In this document: one piece after another, positions 26,346 to 35,322 of the stretch
Layout: every line of letters starts with the position of its first letter
Position numbering within the stretch: the stretch's first letter is position 1
Origin: Candidatus Rifleibacteriota bacterium
GTDB lineage: Bacteria; Muiribacteriota; Ozemobacteria; Ozemobacterales; Ozemobacteraceae
Direction of reading: 5' to 3'
DNA: 64,000 nt
NCBI GenBank assembly: GCA_018818125.1
Contig: JAHISQ010000152.1
Coordinates: 62,001 to 126,000 of the forward strand
The notes under the pieces: generated by a model
The model's input: only the letters and a program-made list of their open reading frames with translations
Database searches by the model: none
What the model was told of the DNA's origin: nothing
Translations under genes and position numbers: made by a program

Positions 26346-27402
26346 ATGGCTAGAACAGGATCCACCCCCAGATTTGACAAAAATTCCAGGTTCTCTGGCA
26401 GATCACATCAGTATCTGTCAGAGCTGCTGCAAAACAGTAGGCTTTTTTCGAAATTTCTCCCAGGATAAAAATCTTGCAGGTCTTTCTTTGCGCGAAACAG
26501 GAGAATTTATGAAATCATTTCAGAACAAAGCTCTTGCAAATTCTAAGACATCTGATTCACGTGCTCTTCCGAAAGCGTCCATTTTCGCCTGGTTAGACAT
26601 GAAATGGTCATTAGCATTGGCTATGGTCGTTCTTTTACTTGTGATTGGATTTTCCTTGTTTTTTAAGCAAACCTCTGTTTCAGTAACAGAAGAAGTCCTT
26701 TCATTCGCGGTTCTCAAGGGGAAGGCAACCATTCTTTCCACTGACGGAAAAGGAGCAATTGTCGCTTCGAATGCGGAGCAAGTGCTAGTTCAAGAAGCTG
26801 GAATAAAGTTCGACTCAGATTCTGAACCAGTCGAAATTCAATATAAAAATGGTGGCAAAGTCTTTTTGACCGGACTTGGTCAGATGAAAGTATTGAAAGA
26901 CGGCATCAACGTCGAAACCGGTAAATTCAATGCCAAGTTCAAGAACCTTGGCGGCGTTTTGAAGGTTCGAGTCCCGTGCGCGGTACTTGCTATTCGTGGA
27001 ACGGAGATTCAGTTTGATATTCATCCGCCAACAGCAGAAATACTGCTGGTTGAAGGGGCAGCTGATCTGATTCCTGAAAATACTTTGCTGAAAACCATTC
27101 GGTTGGAAAGAGGGAAGCGGGTTATTCTTGCCAACAATACATGGGCTTTGCCTAAGTCTGAACTGCAGAATATCCCGAAGAATGAACCCCCTGTATCCAT
27201 TGCCTCTGATTCTCAGCCTCAGTCTAAGCCTGCCAGTGTAACCGATCTGTTGAACGCTCCAGAACAGGGGTATGAAGAAGACCCGGCTGCTTCTGAAGAT
27301 CCTGCATCTTCTGAAGAAGATATCGATACCGATTCCACAACAATCGGTGGTGATGGCGAAGAACGTAGCCCGATTGGCAGTGAAGATTTTGGAGATAACT
27401 GA
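26320..27402 (+). CDS. Anti-sigma factor: zinc-finger plus FecR domain
   Basis: 360 residues. The ATG at 26320 follows a perfect AAAGGAGGTG and overlaps the sigma gene by 26 bp; an in-frame start further upstream lacks a ribosome site. Residues ~28-36 contain H-I-S-I-C-Q-S-C, the H-x3-C-x2-C of zinc anti-sigma (ZAS) domains. A membrane helix (residues ~92-115) follows, then an extracytoplasmic FecR domain (~125-265, V-R-V-P-C-A-V-L-A-I-R-G-T-E). The tail is an acidic Ser/Glu/Asp-rich region. The layout, cytoplasmic ZAS, helix and outer FecR, fits a membrane anti-sigma factor that senses an envelope signal for the adjacent ECF sigma. Confidence 0.88.
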   Translation: MKPCNRVNEWLEQDPPPDLTKIPGSLADHISICQSCCKTVGFFRNFSQDKNLAGLSLRETGEFMKSFQNKALANSKTSDSRALPKASIFAWLDMKWSLALAMVVLLLVIGFSLFFKQTSVSVTEEVLSFAVLKGKATILSTDGKGAIVASNAEQVLVQEAGIKFDSDSEPVEIQYKNGGKVFLTGLGQMKVLKDGINVETGKFNAKFKNLGGVLKVRVPCAVLAIRGTEIQFDIHPPTAEILLVEGAADLIPENTLLKTIRLERGKRVILANNTWALPKSELQNIPKNEPPVSIASDSQPQSKPASVTDLLNAPEQGYEEDPAASEDPASSEEDIDTDSTTIGGDGEERSPIGSEDFGDN

Positions 27403-27440
27403 CGGCTTTACGCGAATTCTTTAAAATGGAAAAATGACCA

Positions 27441-29615
27441 ATGATACGAAGATGCTCTGGCGTAACAGATAACTTTTCGCCGGTTAATTTAAACTCCTGG
27501 CGGATCAGGCAAGGGTTCGTGTTGCCGCTTGTTTTTGGGGCAATGGCTGTGCTGACTCTGTTCTTTTTTATCATGAGCTTTCTTTCCAGCGGCCAGACCC
27601 AGGTAGCAAGTCACTTTGTTGATTCCGCACACTCTCTTGCCATTGCCCGAGCTGGCGCAGAATGGGCTGTGACGAAGTATGCCAGTGGCTCTTATGAGTT
27701 TAATCCGACCAATAAGATATCCGATCTTTTTTTTGGAACATCAACAAAGGAAGACGAATTTGAGCTGCAATATCCGGTTGAGCTGCTTCGCTACTTAGAA
27801 GACGAATTGAATGGTGGAGAACTTGTAGTGAAGATGAGGATCTTCGACATTACTCCTATGCCTTTACCGGATAAATTGGAGGGGTTTAAGCCAGATCCGA
27901 TCGAAAAATCTGGAACTGTTGAGTTCACCGCTATTGGCAAAGTAGGAAAAGCCAGTCGAAAAGTTCGTATCAGAAAAGGTTTTAAGGTCGTCATGATGGT
28001 TCACCCTGTTCTTTCAAAATTTACGCTTTTCGTAAGAGAAATGCTGAATAATCAGGAGATCAACGTTCTTGAACTAAAAACAAATTCTTCTGATTTCGAA
28101 AATGGTTGTCGTCCCATTATTTTGAACAATCAGGGATTTGACGAAACAGGAACAAACCGTTCCTTCGGCGTCGTCAAGAAGCCCTCACGAGAATTTGATT
28201 TGTCACTAGTCACAAAGAATGGTTTTGCACAACTTGTCGCGGATTCGGGATGGGTATTCCTTAACTCAAAGTCACCCCAGCCATGGATGCTAAACCTCGT
28301 AGGCGGAGGAAACCGTAGCGATTACGACGACAGGCTCCTGCTTCGCCTGGGTCTCTACGAAAGAACAGATCTGGAAGCAAAATATCATCTTAAAAACAAA
28401 CAAACCTCTACAGGAGAAGAAATAACGGCGTTATGGGAGAGTTTTCAGGGGATAAAATCAGATTATTATACGGTTCGAAAAGGTGCAAACGTTCTGGCAA
28501 GGCCCGATGATGTGTTGTCTACTAAAGCTCTTTTTGGTATGCCTAGTCCCCCCAGATGCCCTTCGCCAAAATGCGCTTTAATCAGGCCATTTGGAACTGG
28601 TCTGCATTTTTCTCCCACTCTGATGTTCGGACCAGTTTACATGCAATATCTGGTTTTTCGAGGTCTTGACGTCAAATTTGATTATGGTGCATTCTATCCA
28701 AATGTTCTTATTCCTGGATTTTTGGACGAATCTGATTTCGCATCGGCATTTTATCCGCTTCCAACAGTGAACAATATTCTGGCCCAATTCGGCAAATTTC
28801 TGGATATTAACAACCCAAACAATGTGAGTTCTCAATATTCCGATTATTCCGAGATCATGACCACAATCGACACCAGACTATATCTTGATGCGCTTGATTA
28901 TATCTTTATGAAAGAACGTGAAGGCGGAAGCATGGATGCGCCAAAATCAGCGACTTACACGACTCCATTGAAAAAGATGATCGAAGAGACAACTCCTTCG
29001 CTCGATATTCGACCTTGGGTAGGCGATCGTGGTTCACTGCAAACAGCCAGTGGAATCTTTGGAATGGATACACCGATTTTTGCAGGGAGCCTTGCTAATA
29101 TAAAAGGATGTAGGGAATTTCAAGCCAAGATAACCGCTGTATTCGCATCTTTCAAGGAACTGGAAGCCGGTTTTCTTGAAAAAAAGACCTCACAGCTTCG
29201 CCTGCCGGGAATCGTATATATTGGCGATACCGATCTAATACTCGACAAGGATCTTGAAATCACCAGTCCTGGAATAATTATCTGTGGCGGGAATGTTTGC
29301 ATCAAATCTGCGATAAAATCAAAGCATCCTGTAACTATCGTTTCTCTTAAAGATATCACCGTCGAAACGAGTCAACTCATCGAGGCACATCTGATCTGTC
29401 TGATGGGAACGTTTCGAGCGACCAATGGCTTTAACATCATAGGTGGACTGGCTGCCTGTTCAATTGACACTTCAAACATGAAGACAGGTGAAAAGAATAT
29501 CACTTTTGTGTCTGCACATGATCCATACTCCACCAAGGATAAATGGGATAGGAAGGCTGCTTATCGCTATCAACTGTCTCAAGAGGAGGAATATTTTATT
29601 GAAGGCGGAAAATGA
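27441..29615 (+). CDS. Large PilX-like membrane-anchored protein
   Basis: 724 residues. The N-terminus R-Q-G-F-V-L-P-L-V-F-G-A-M-A-V-L-T-L-F-F-F-I resembles a prepilin-type leader and helix (Gly before Phe) but without the usual Glu at +5, as in PilX or GspK-like minor pseudopilins. The region after the helix, A-R-A-G-A-E-W-A, also matches that style. The ~680-residue outer part is unusually large; it has no recognised enzyme motif, and its end (~590-690) is beta-helix-like with repeated I-x-I/V-x-x strands. It follows the FecR gene by 38 bp and overlaps the next prepilin gene. It likely belongs to a pseudopilus or pilus-tip complex (inference). Confidence 0.7.
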   Translation: MIRRCSGVTDNFSPVNLNSWRIRQGFVLPLVFGAMAVLTLFFFIMSFLSSGQTQVASHFVDSAHSLAIARAGAEWAVTKYASGSYEFNPTNKISDLFFGTSTKEDEFELQYPVELLRYLEDELNGGELVVKMRIFDITPMPLPDKLEGFKPDPIEKSGTVEFTAIGKVGKASRKVRIRKGFKVVMMVHPVLSKFTLFVREMLNNQEINVLELKTNSSDFENGCRPIILNNQGFDETGTNRSFGVVKKPSREFDLSLVTKNGFAQLVADSGWVFLNSKSPQPWMLNLVGGGNRSDYDDRLLLRLGLYERTDLEAKYHLKNKQTSTGEEITALWESFQGIKSDYYTVRKGANVLARPDDVLSTKALFGMPSPPRCPSPKCALIRPFGTGLHFSPTLMFGPVYMQYLVFRGLDVKFDYGAFYPNVLIPGFLDESDFASAFYPLPTVNNILAQFGKFLDINNPNNVSSQYSDYSEIMTTIDTRLYLDALDYIFMKEREGGSMDAPKSATYTTPLKKMIEETTPSLDIRPWVGDRGSLQTASGIFGMDTPIFAGSLANIKGCREFQAKITAVFASFKELEAGFLEKKTSQLRLPGIVYIGDTDLILDKDLEITSPGIIICGGNVCIKSAIKSKHPVTIVSLKDITVETSQLIEAHLICLMGTFRATNGFNIIGGLAACSIDTSNMKTGEKNITFVSAHDPYSTKDKWDRKAAYRYQLSQEEEYFIEGGK

Positions 29616-30012
29616 CCGACTGCAAAGTAATCGCAAGGCAGGTGTAACACTCGTTGAAGTCGCTGTTGTCGTCTGTATCACGGCAATCTTGTCTGGAGTG
29701 ATATATCGAATGTTCGGGCAACAGGTCGATCAGGTGAATAACAATAGCAAATCCTCCCAATACTATATGGATCTTGGAGTGTTTACCGAGACGCTCAAAA
29801 ATGATCTGGCCATGTCTAAAGCTGTTCAATCAAATCCAGACGGAATGAGTCTACTCGTCAACCCAGATGGAAATCCTGGGTCGATTACCTATTCATTGCA
29901 AGGTAACAAAATTGCTCGAGAGTTTAGAGGATTAGAGAAGATATTTAGATTTACAAATCCGAATCAAAAAGAGAGTCCTTTTATTTTTCGAATTGAAGAG
30001 GTGAACCCATGA
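29599..30012 (+). CDS. Prepilin-type minor pseudopilin
   Basis: 137 residues. The TTG at 29599, with AGGAGGA 8 nt upstream, is chosen over the longer in-frame ATG at 29488, which would run deep into the previous gene. The leader ending N-R-K-A-G is followed by V-T-L-V-E-V-A-V-V-V-C-I-T-A-I-L, the class III prepilin signal with Glu at +5. A short globular C-terminal domain follows. The gene overlaps the large PilX-like gene by 17 bp and the OmpA-type gene by 4 bp (ATGA), so the four genes are tightly coupled. It is expected to be processed by a PilD-type peptidase, which is not encoded in the window. Confidence 0.8.
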   Translation: MKAENDRLQSNRKAGVTLVEVAVVVCITAILSGVIYRMFGQQVDQVNNNSKSSQYYMDLGVFTETLKNDLAMSKAVQSNPDGMSLLVNPDGNPGSITYSLQGNKIAREFRGLEKIFRFTNPNQKESPFIFRIEEVNP

Positions 30013-30749
30013 ATAGGCACACTTTCTTTTTTTCCTCAAAAAGAACCATGAGAACGGTAGTGCGGTTTTCGTTAAAACTGGCAGGTGCCAGCCTCATTTT
30101 TTTATGCCTTATTATGTCAATCTGTGAAGCAAAATCGTACAGAGTCATTGTCGGCTATGAAAACGAAGAAATGGAAATACCTCTTATACCTGGTCGCATC
30201 ATTTTACCGAATGGTAAAATGCCTTTGCCCAGTTCACCACAGATGAATACAGCCTTTCCACCTTCAGCTAATATCCCGACTGTTGTTCCAGCACCCAATC
30301 CCGCTCCTGTTCCAACAACCTATATTCCCGGGAAATACGTTGATCCGATTATGGACGGCTTGCCAAGTGACGAAGTAACCCCTGAGAGTCTGCAAATTGC
30401 GCTTGATTCTATCGGCAGGGTCATTTTATCAGGAGTAACCTTCGATTTTGACAGTTCAAACCTCACTGCCGATTCGACTCCTTCTCTTGAAGCGGCTTTG
30501 GTATATCTGCAAAATAATCCCGAGGTTCGGATAGCCATCGAAGGGCATTGTGATACATCTGGGGATACCTCTCTCAACCCTGCCATTTCACAGGCTAGAG
30601 CTGATGCCGTAAGAGACTGGCTGATAGATCGAGGAATCGGTGGTTCACGGCTTAGGGCTGTCGGAATGAGTGATACTAAACCAATTGCTGATAACGGAAC
30701 GGAGGAGGGACGGGCAAAAAATCGCCGCGTGGAGCTGGTAAAAGAATAA
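30009..30749 (+). CDS. OmpA-domain peptidoglycan-binding protein
   Basis: 246 residues. A signal sequence or anchor (helix about residues 20-38, M-S-I-C-E-A-K-S cleavage region) is followed by a Pro-rich linker (residues ~75-105) and a C-terminal OmpA/MotB domain (~135-246). That domain has V-T-F-D-F-D-S-S-N-L, I-A-I-E-G-H-C-D-T-S-G, the R-A-D-A-V-R-D-W-L helix and K-N-R-R-V-E, the usual residues contacting diaminopimelate. The start overlaps the upstream stop as ATGA. Placed between prepilin genes, it may anchor the pseudopilin assembly to the cell wall (inference). Confidence 0.88.
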   Translation: MNRHTFFFSSKRTMRTVVRFSLKLAGASLIFLCLIMSICEAKSYRVIVGYENEEMEIPLIPGRIILPNGKMPLPSSPQMNTAFPPSANIPTVVPAPNPAPVPTTYIPGKYVDPIMDGLPSDEVTPESLQIALDSIGRVILSGVTFDFDSSNLTADSTPSLEAALVYLQNNPEVRIAIEGHCDTSGDTSLNPAISQARADAVRDWLIDRGIGGSRLRAVGMSDTKPIADNGTEEGRAKNRRVELVKE

Positions 30750-30819
30750 TTGCAACATTCATAGTGGTGTCTTAGAATTGATAAAAAGCAGGCATTTTGT
30801 GTGTAAGACGAGGGAAGTT

Positions 30820-31242
30820 TTGTCAGATAGAAAGAAGTTTGCAGGTTTCACCATGATCGAGATTGCCATCGCGATGATAATTCTCGCTGTGTTTCTCTTG
30901 CCTCTAACGCAGCATTTCGTTCGCACTCGCAGGGTTTCTCTCGCCGCCAGAGATGCCGTTATTGTGAATTCCCACCAGACATCATGCATTGGAGAGTTTT
31001 GTCAGCTTGACTATCGCGATCTGTCGTCAGCAACAGGTGCAACATTTACCCGAGTTCTCAAAAAGTATGCTGGCAAGAAAATAATTAACAATCTCGATAT
31101 CGAGACGCGAATTGACATCAATGAGATTGTCGAAGCGAGAATGATTTCGATTGATGTGAAATCTGAGTTTCGCTTCCCGGGATCTGATGATCAGGTGAGG
31201 CGAGAGGTTTGTATGCGTGGTTATGCATTCCCAAAACCTTGA
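30820..31242 (+). CDS. Prepilin-type pseudopilin
   Basis: 140 residues from the TTG at 30820 (GAGGGA 5 nt upstream; leader M-S-D-R-K-K-F-A-G). An upstream in-frame TTG at 30778 is possible and would add 14 residues. The cleavage motif F-A-G followed by F-T-M-I-E-I-A-I-A-M-I-I-L-A has Glu at +5. The rest is a small soluble domain with two Cys. The next prepilin gene starts 10 bp after this stop, and the OmpA-type gene ends 70 bp upstream. Confidence 0.8.
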   Translation: MSDRKKFAGFTMIEIAIAMIILAVFLLPLTQHFVRTRRVSLAARDAVIVNSHQTSCIGEFCQLDYRDLSSATGATFTRVLKKYAGKKIINNLDIETRIDINEIVEARMISIDVKSEFRFPGSDDQVRREVCMRGYAFPKP

Positions 31243-31252
31243 AGGAACTCTT

Positions 31253-31924
31253 ATGAAACAAGTCATTTGTAGCAGACGTGGAATGTCGGTCGTTGAACTT
31301 GTTCTCTACGCTCTTGTGGCTAGCCTGATCCTGGGATTCTTCATTTTTTTCTTCTGGAGAACTCGGCGAGTACATGAACAGCAAAATCTTGAAATAATCT
31401 ACCAGGGCTCTTTTGCTAAAATCTGTGAACAATTAGAAAGAGACCTCTCCGGTTGCAAAAGCTGGGAGCTTCAAAATGTCATGGGCTCAGACACTTTTCT
31501 TCTTATTACCAGGCTTGAAGGCGACATTACCTATGATGCCAAGTTTGAAACCGGGGATATTAAACGAAATATGAAAGAAAGCTCTTCTACATTTAGCTTC
31601 AAAGGTGAACGGGAAGGCTTTTTGAAATATATCGGGTTCGCTGAATATCCTGACAAGCCGAATATCTTGAGCCTGAAGATTGATCTGGAAACCGTTCCGC
31701 CCATCAAATTGACACATGATTTTTCCGTGCGCATCAGTGCCAACGACGATTCTGGTTTCTTTAGGGGAACACCAGATCTGCACGACCCAGAAATAGAGGC
31801 CGGGGCAAAGGCCGGAATCGGGATAACGATAGTGCCAAAGCCAATGATATCGCCAAAACCAACGATATCGTCAGGGCCCTCATGCCCAAGGCCAGGGGGA
31901 GGGCAAAAGCCTGTTGGCAGATAA
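31253..31924 (+). CDS. Prepilin-type pseudopilin with Pro-rich tail
   Basis: 223 residues from the ATG at 31253 (AAGGAA upstream; a longer frame would overlap the previous gene). The leader M-K-Q-V-I-C-S-R-R-G is followed by M-S-V-V-E-L-V-L-Y-A-L-V-A-S, matching the prepilin consensus with Glu at +5. The outer domain resembles GspJ-type minor pseudopilins in size. The last ~30 residues are Pro/Gly/Lys-rich (P-K-P-M-I-S-P-K-P-T-I-S-S-G-P). It is the last of the clustered pilin genes. Confidence 0.78.
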   Translation: MKQVICSRRGMSVVELVLYALVASLILGFFIFFFWRTRRVHEQQNLEIIYQGSFAKICEQLERDLSGCKSWELQNVMGSDTFLLITRLEGDITYDAKFETGDIKRNMKESSSTFSFKGEREGFLKYIGFAEYPDKPNILSLKIDLETVPPIKLTHDFSVRISANDDSGFFRGTPDLHDPEIEAGAKAGIGITIVPKPMISPKPTISSGPSCPRPGGGQKPVGR

Positions 31925-31974
31925 ATTGGGTAAGAATCAGGCTTATGTCTTTGAAGGAATTGTAAAAAGCTGGT

Positions 31975-32002
31975 TGTCACAAATAATGTGTTTTTTCGTA
32001 TT
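31975..32002 (+). promoter_or_regulatory. Putative ECF-type promoter (TGTCACA-N15-CGTATT)
   Basis: TGTCACA, 15 bp, CGTATT, 36 bp before the ATG of the SH3-M23 gene. The sequence is conserved with the promoter of the paralogous transglycosylase gene (42111-42138). Confidence 0.65.
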
Positions 32003-32037
32003 TTATTATGAACTCAAACATTAAGGAGAAAACCTCA

Positions 32038-32973
32038 ATGAAAATAAAGACTTTAAGTGTCCTCTTGTTGTCTTTCTTTGTGATCATGGTTTTATTTGGC
32101 CATGACGTATTTGCTGAAGAGGAAGGAGATGCGTGGGGCCCTGTGCAAAACGCAGAACCGGAAGGCACCGAAGGGTTCGAAGAGAGCATTGTTTCCCCGC
32201 CAACGGATGAGAGCTCAGCGACTGAATCGGCTCAAATCGAAGTAATAGAAAATGGTTCCGCTACTGAATCGGCTCAACTCGAAGGAGTTGTCGATGTTGA
32301 TACCTATTTGAATATTCGCACCAGTCCTTGGGGAAAAATTGTCGGTGGTTTGCGCTCCGGCGATAAAATCACAATTCTTAGTAAAGAAGGCGACTGGTTC
32401 AAAATTCTCAACGGCGACGAGGAAGCATACATTCACGCCTATTATGTGGATGCCCCAGGCTTTCCGTCGCACCAGGGCGTTGAGCCCCCGATTTGCGGCT
32501 CTGATGAATCTCCTGCTACTGGAGACCCGGGTTCCAGCGCAACTGTCGATAATGGTACATTTGGCGCCGAGCCCTGTACTCCAATGCCGTCCTCTGTCAG
32601 CTCAGATTTTGGCCCGCGCGATATAAGCGTCGGTAGCAGTTATCATGAAGGAATCGACCTGCCGGTTTCGAATGGAACACGCCTAAACGCTCTTGGCAAC
32701 GGTGTCGTCACTGAGTCTGGGTGGAGCGATGGCGGCGGAAATTTTGTGAGAATAAGATATGACAATGGATATTCTTCCTTCTATTGTCACCTTGAGAGCA
32801 CAAGTGTAACAGAAGGTCAGAGAGTCGCAATTGGTCAGGATGTCGCTCTCTCCGATAACACCGGTGAGTGGACAACCGGCGCACATTTGCACATGGGAAT
32901 TACTGATTCTAGCGGAAATAGTGTGAATCCGCGCGATGTTCCAGGCCTGGAATTTCCCCCACTCGTGGAATAA
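32038..32973 (+). CDS. Secreted SH3-domain M23 endopeptidase
   Basis: 311 residues from the ATG at 32038 (AAGGAG upstream). A signal peptide ends at about V-F-A-E. An acidic Ser/Glu linker precedes a bacterial SH3 domain (residues ~85-140, L-N-I-R-T-S-P-W-G and a W-F-K-I-L strand), then a lysostaphin-type M23 domain (~190-300) with the zinc ligands of H-E-G-I-D and H-L-H. It should cleave peptidoglycan cross-bridges in the envelope. The SH3/linker half is closely similar at DNA level to that of the transglycosylase gene at 41180, showing recent module duplication. It is first in a likely operon with the following gene (13 bp). Confidence 0.92.
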   Translation: MKIKTLSVLLLSFFVIMVLFGHDVFAEEEGDAWGPVQNAEPEGTEGFEESIVSPPTDESSATESAQIEVIENGSATESAQLEGVVDVDTYLNIRTSPWGKIVGGLRSGDKITILSKEGDWFKILNGDEEAYIHAYYVDAPGFPSHQGVEPPICGSDESPATGDPGSSATVDNGTFGAEPCTPMPSSVSSDFGPRDISVGSSYHEGIDLPVSNGTRLNALGNGVVTESGWSDGGGNFVRIRYDNGYSSFYCHLESTSVTEGQRVAIGQDVALSDNTGEWTTGAHLHMGITDSSGNSVNPRDVPGLEFPPLVE

Positions 32974-32986
32974 GGAATAAGAAAAA

Positions 32987-34000
32987 ATGAAAAACATTAT
33001 AATTGGTTCTCTGGTTGTAATTTCTCTGGTTTTCTCCGGTGCTGCCTCTGCAAAGACTTCTAGCGTTCTGGTAAATGGGTTGCAGTATGAAGCTGGCTTG
33101 GCCTCTTCTGCCATTGCTCACAAAGACATTTGCTCAATCGCATATGGCAAGGCTGATAACAATGTGGGTGGTGATGAACAATCATCTGCAGAGCAGCGCA
33201 TAGGTGGCGCGCCCACAGCTTACAATCCTCTTGCTGACGGGTCTTTCTGGGTTCTTGATGCGATAAATCAGAAAGCAAAACACTTTGCTACTAATGGAAG
33301 CTTGATTTCTTCATTTGCATTCCCAGGAAGCAGTTTAAAGCAGTTTATTAATATAACAGACATGGCTGTAATTCCGTCTGGTGGCTTTTATCTTTATAAC
33401 TCAACACAGGGAATTGTTGTTCGCGCCGATAATAAAGGTCTCTCGCAAGTTCAAATCGAAGGTTTGCCGGATTCTAAAGATATCGGCGTTGATAGCAAGG
33501 GAAATCTGCTGGTGGCAAATCCAGTCATGCGCAGCCTGCTGCGCTTCAACCCCGCCGGCGAATTGATTGAAAGATATGCTGGTCAGGATCTCTCTACTAT
33601 TGTTGACGCTTCTGACAAACCGCTTGGTGTGAAATTTAACGATCTGGAAGCAGAGCTGTTCCGGGCTGACAAAGCTTCACCTACAGTAAACGTGACAATC
33701 GCTAAATTTCCGCTTCAGACGCCTAAGGAACGGAAGGCACATTATACTTCGGCAAAGCTGATTGGTTCTGATGCAAAAAATAACCTGTATCTAGAGCTGA
33801 TTGCCTGTGACAAAGCCGGCGTTATTCACCAATACCGCGTTCTACGCCTCAACAGCGCAGGCAAAATTCTAAGTCAGGCTGATTTGCTTGTAATTCCATT
33901 CCTCGCCCCCAGAAAGAAAATGATCACTCCTGACGGCAAAATATTCGGTTTCAGAAGTGACAAAAAATCCTGGTTCCCGATTGCGTATACGCTGCCCTGA
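32987..34000 (+). CDS. Secreted NHL/propeller-like protein
   Basis: 337 residues with a signal peptide (I-I-I-G-S-L-V-V-I-S-L-V-F-S-G-A-A-S-A-K). The body has repeated patterns of G-S/G-G-F-Y-L-Y, then G-V-D-S-K-G-N-L-L-V-A-N, then V-L-R-L-N-S-A-G-K-I-L, as in NHL or six-bladed propellers. No catalytic motif is recognised. It starts 13 bp after the M23 gene and is probably in the same transcript. A long hairpin follows. It may bind wall fragments or proteins. Confidence 0.65.
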   Translation: MKNIIIGSLVVISLVFSGAASAKTSSVLVNGLQYEAGLASSAIAHKDICSIAYGKADNNVGGDEQSSAEQRIGGAPTAYNPLADGSFWVLDAINQKAKHFATNGSLISSFAFPGSSLKQFINITDMAVIPSGGFYLYNSTQGIVVRADNKGLSQVQIEGLPDSKDIGVDSKGNLLVANPVMRSLLRFNPAGELIERYAGQDLSTIVDASDKPLGVKFNDLEAELFRADKASPTVNVTIAKFPLQTPKERKAHYTSAKLIGSDAKNNLYLELIACDKAGVIHQYRVLRLNSAGKILSQADLLVIPFLAPRKKMITPDGKIFGFRSDKKSWFPIAYTLP

Positions 34001-34020
34001 GTTGTCACCAGAATAAGACA

Positions 34021-34056
34021 TTAACCCGAAAGCATGACAACATGCTTTCGGGTTAA
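34021..34056. terminator. 16-bp perfect hairpin after the propeller-like gene
   Basis: TTAACCCGAAAGCATG pairs exactly with CATGCTTTCGGGTTAA around a 4-nt loop ACAA, 20 bp past the stop. There is no T-run, so it may be an inefficient terminator or an mRNA 3' stabiliser. Confidence 0.55.
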
Positions 34057-34245
34057 ATGGCCGAATAATTCCGTTATATTAAGCGTCGTTGTAGTTATTC
34101 AGAGAGTGTCTTCAAAAATATGCAACATTGCTTCTTTATGAGGATCTTTGAATTACTGCAAGTTGATTGCCAGATTTCTTTTGATCTTTAAGGAATTTTT
34201 AATTAACACCAGCTCAAAAAGAGTTTGAAACAATCGGAGGTTCTT

Positions 34246-35316
34246 ATGAACAGATTTTATCGAAGACTGATTGCTTCGTTTACAATGGTTGCTTTTTTTC
34301 TGCAACTGTTCACACCGATTGTAGTTTTTGCTCAAGATACCCAGAAAGCACAAATTCAGCAGGCAATAGATGAATTTCAGGGAACCTATGATGAGATAGA
34401 GGCCGTCAAAGAAATTGAACTTGGCTCTATTACATCAGAGATTCTTAGGATGATCGAGAACTGCGAAAATTACATTGCAATTCCAAGAGACGATAAGGGG
34501 ATAACCACTCCCGAGCAATCACGTGAATGGGCTGCAAAAATGCAGGCTCAACAAGAAAAAGCAAAGCTTGAGGGCTACCTTGCCCAGATCGAAAAAGCTA
34601 ATAAAGATATAGCACAGATCAAGTGGGATGCCTGGAAAACAATGAATTCTTTGAAAAACGGTTCATTGGAAGAAGCGGCAAAGACGGATCCCACAAAAGT
34701 CTATAATAGTCTCGACAAAAACGCCAGCGCATTGGCTGTCTATCAGGACGCGTTGAAAGGGGCCGGTGATTCTCTTCTTGCCGCCGCCGCCGCGCTTGAA
34801 AATGCCGCAATGCTGCTTGGTTTTGTTACAGAAGCTTGCGTTGCGATTTCCGCAACAGTAGCACTAGCTCCATTTACTGCGCCAATTGCAGCAATTACCG
34901 GACCATTAGCAGGAGTATGTTCAGCATCTGCACTTGCAATTAAAATAGCAGGAGAATCTTTGATAGCTGCCGCTGACAACGCGATTACCAGTGATGAAGA
35001 TTATATTGAGCTAGTCGGCAATATCGCTGCTAAAGAAGGGTTAGAGTACGGCCGTGATTATGTCGTTGGAAAAGTCGGCGGTAAACTGGCCGGCGCGATT
35101 GGCACAGCCGCTGAAGACATGTGGGGAGGCTCAGAGTTTAACGAAGGGCTATCCAATCTGATTATCAAAGAATTAGTAAAGCCTACTAATTCATCCATAG
35201 ACGAAATGCTTGAAAATAACCTTGATGAAATGAACAAACACATAAGTGATGAGCCGACCGAGGAAGAAAAAATAATGATGCCGGCATTTATTAAACCCCA
35301 ATTAAACTGGGATTAA
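34246..35316 (+). CDS. Secreted Ala-rich protein with hydrophobic core
   Basis: 356 residues; the ATG at 34246 has GGAGG upstream, whereas a start seven codons earlier has none. The signal peptide is M-V-A-F-F-L-Q-L-F-T-P-I-V-V-F-A. Residues ~30-150 are charged and helical with coiled-coil character, then ~170-240 form hydrophobic Ala/Ile-rich helices (A-A-A-A-A-L-E-N-A, A-P-F-T-A-P-I-A-A-I-T-G-P-L-A-G), then a polar C-terminus. The general layout is like that of the secreted protein at 10925, but I could not recognise a family or prove homology. The gene is monocistronic as far as I can see. Confidence 0.7.
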   Translation: MNRFYRRLIASFTMVAFFLQLFTPIVVFAQDTQKAQIQQAIDEFQGTYDEIEAVKEIELGSITSEILRMIENCENYIAIPRDDKGITTPEQSREWAAKMQAQQEKAKLEGYLAQIEKANKDIAQIKWDAWKTMNSLKNGSLEEAAKTDPTKVYNSLDKNASALAVYQDALKGAGDSLLAAAAALENAAMLLGFVTEACVAISATVALAPFTAPIAAITGPLAGVCSASALAIKIAGESLIAAADNAITSDEDYIELVGNIAAKEGLEYGRDYVVGKVGGKLAGAIGTAAEDMWGGSEFNEGLSNLIIKELVKPTNSSIDEMLENNLDEMNKHISDEPTEEEKIMMPAFIKPQLNWD

Positions 35317-35322
35317 AAGTTC

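Noticed and set aside
34003-34030. Another TGTCAC site after the propeller-like gene
   Set aside because: It lacks a CGTAT element at the required spacing.
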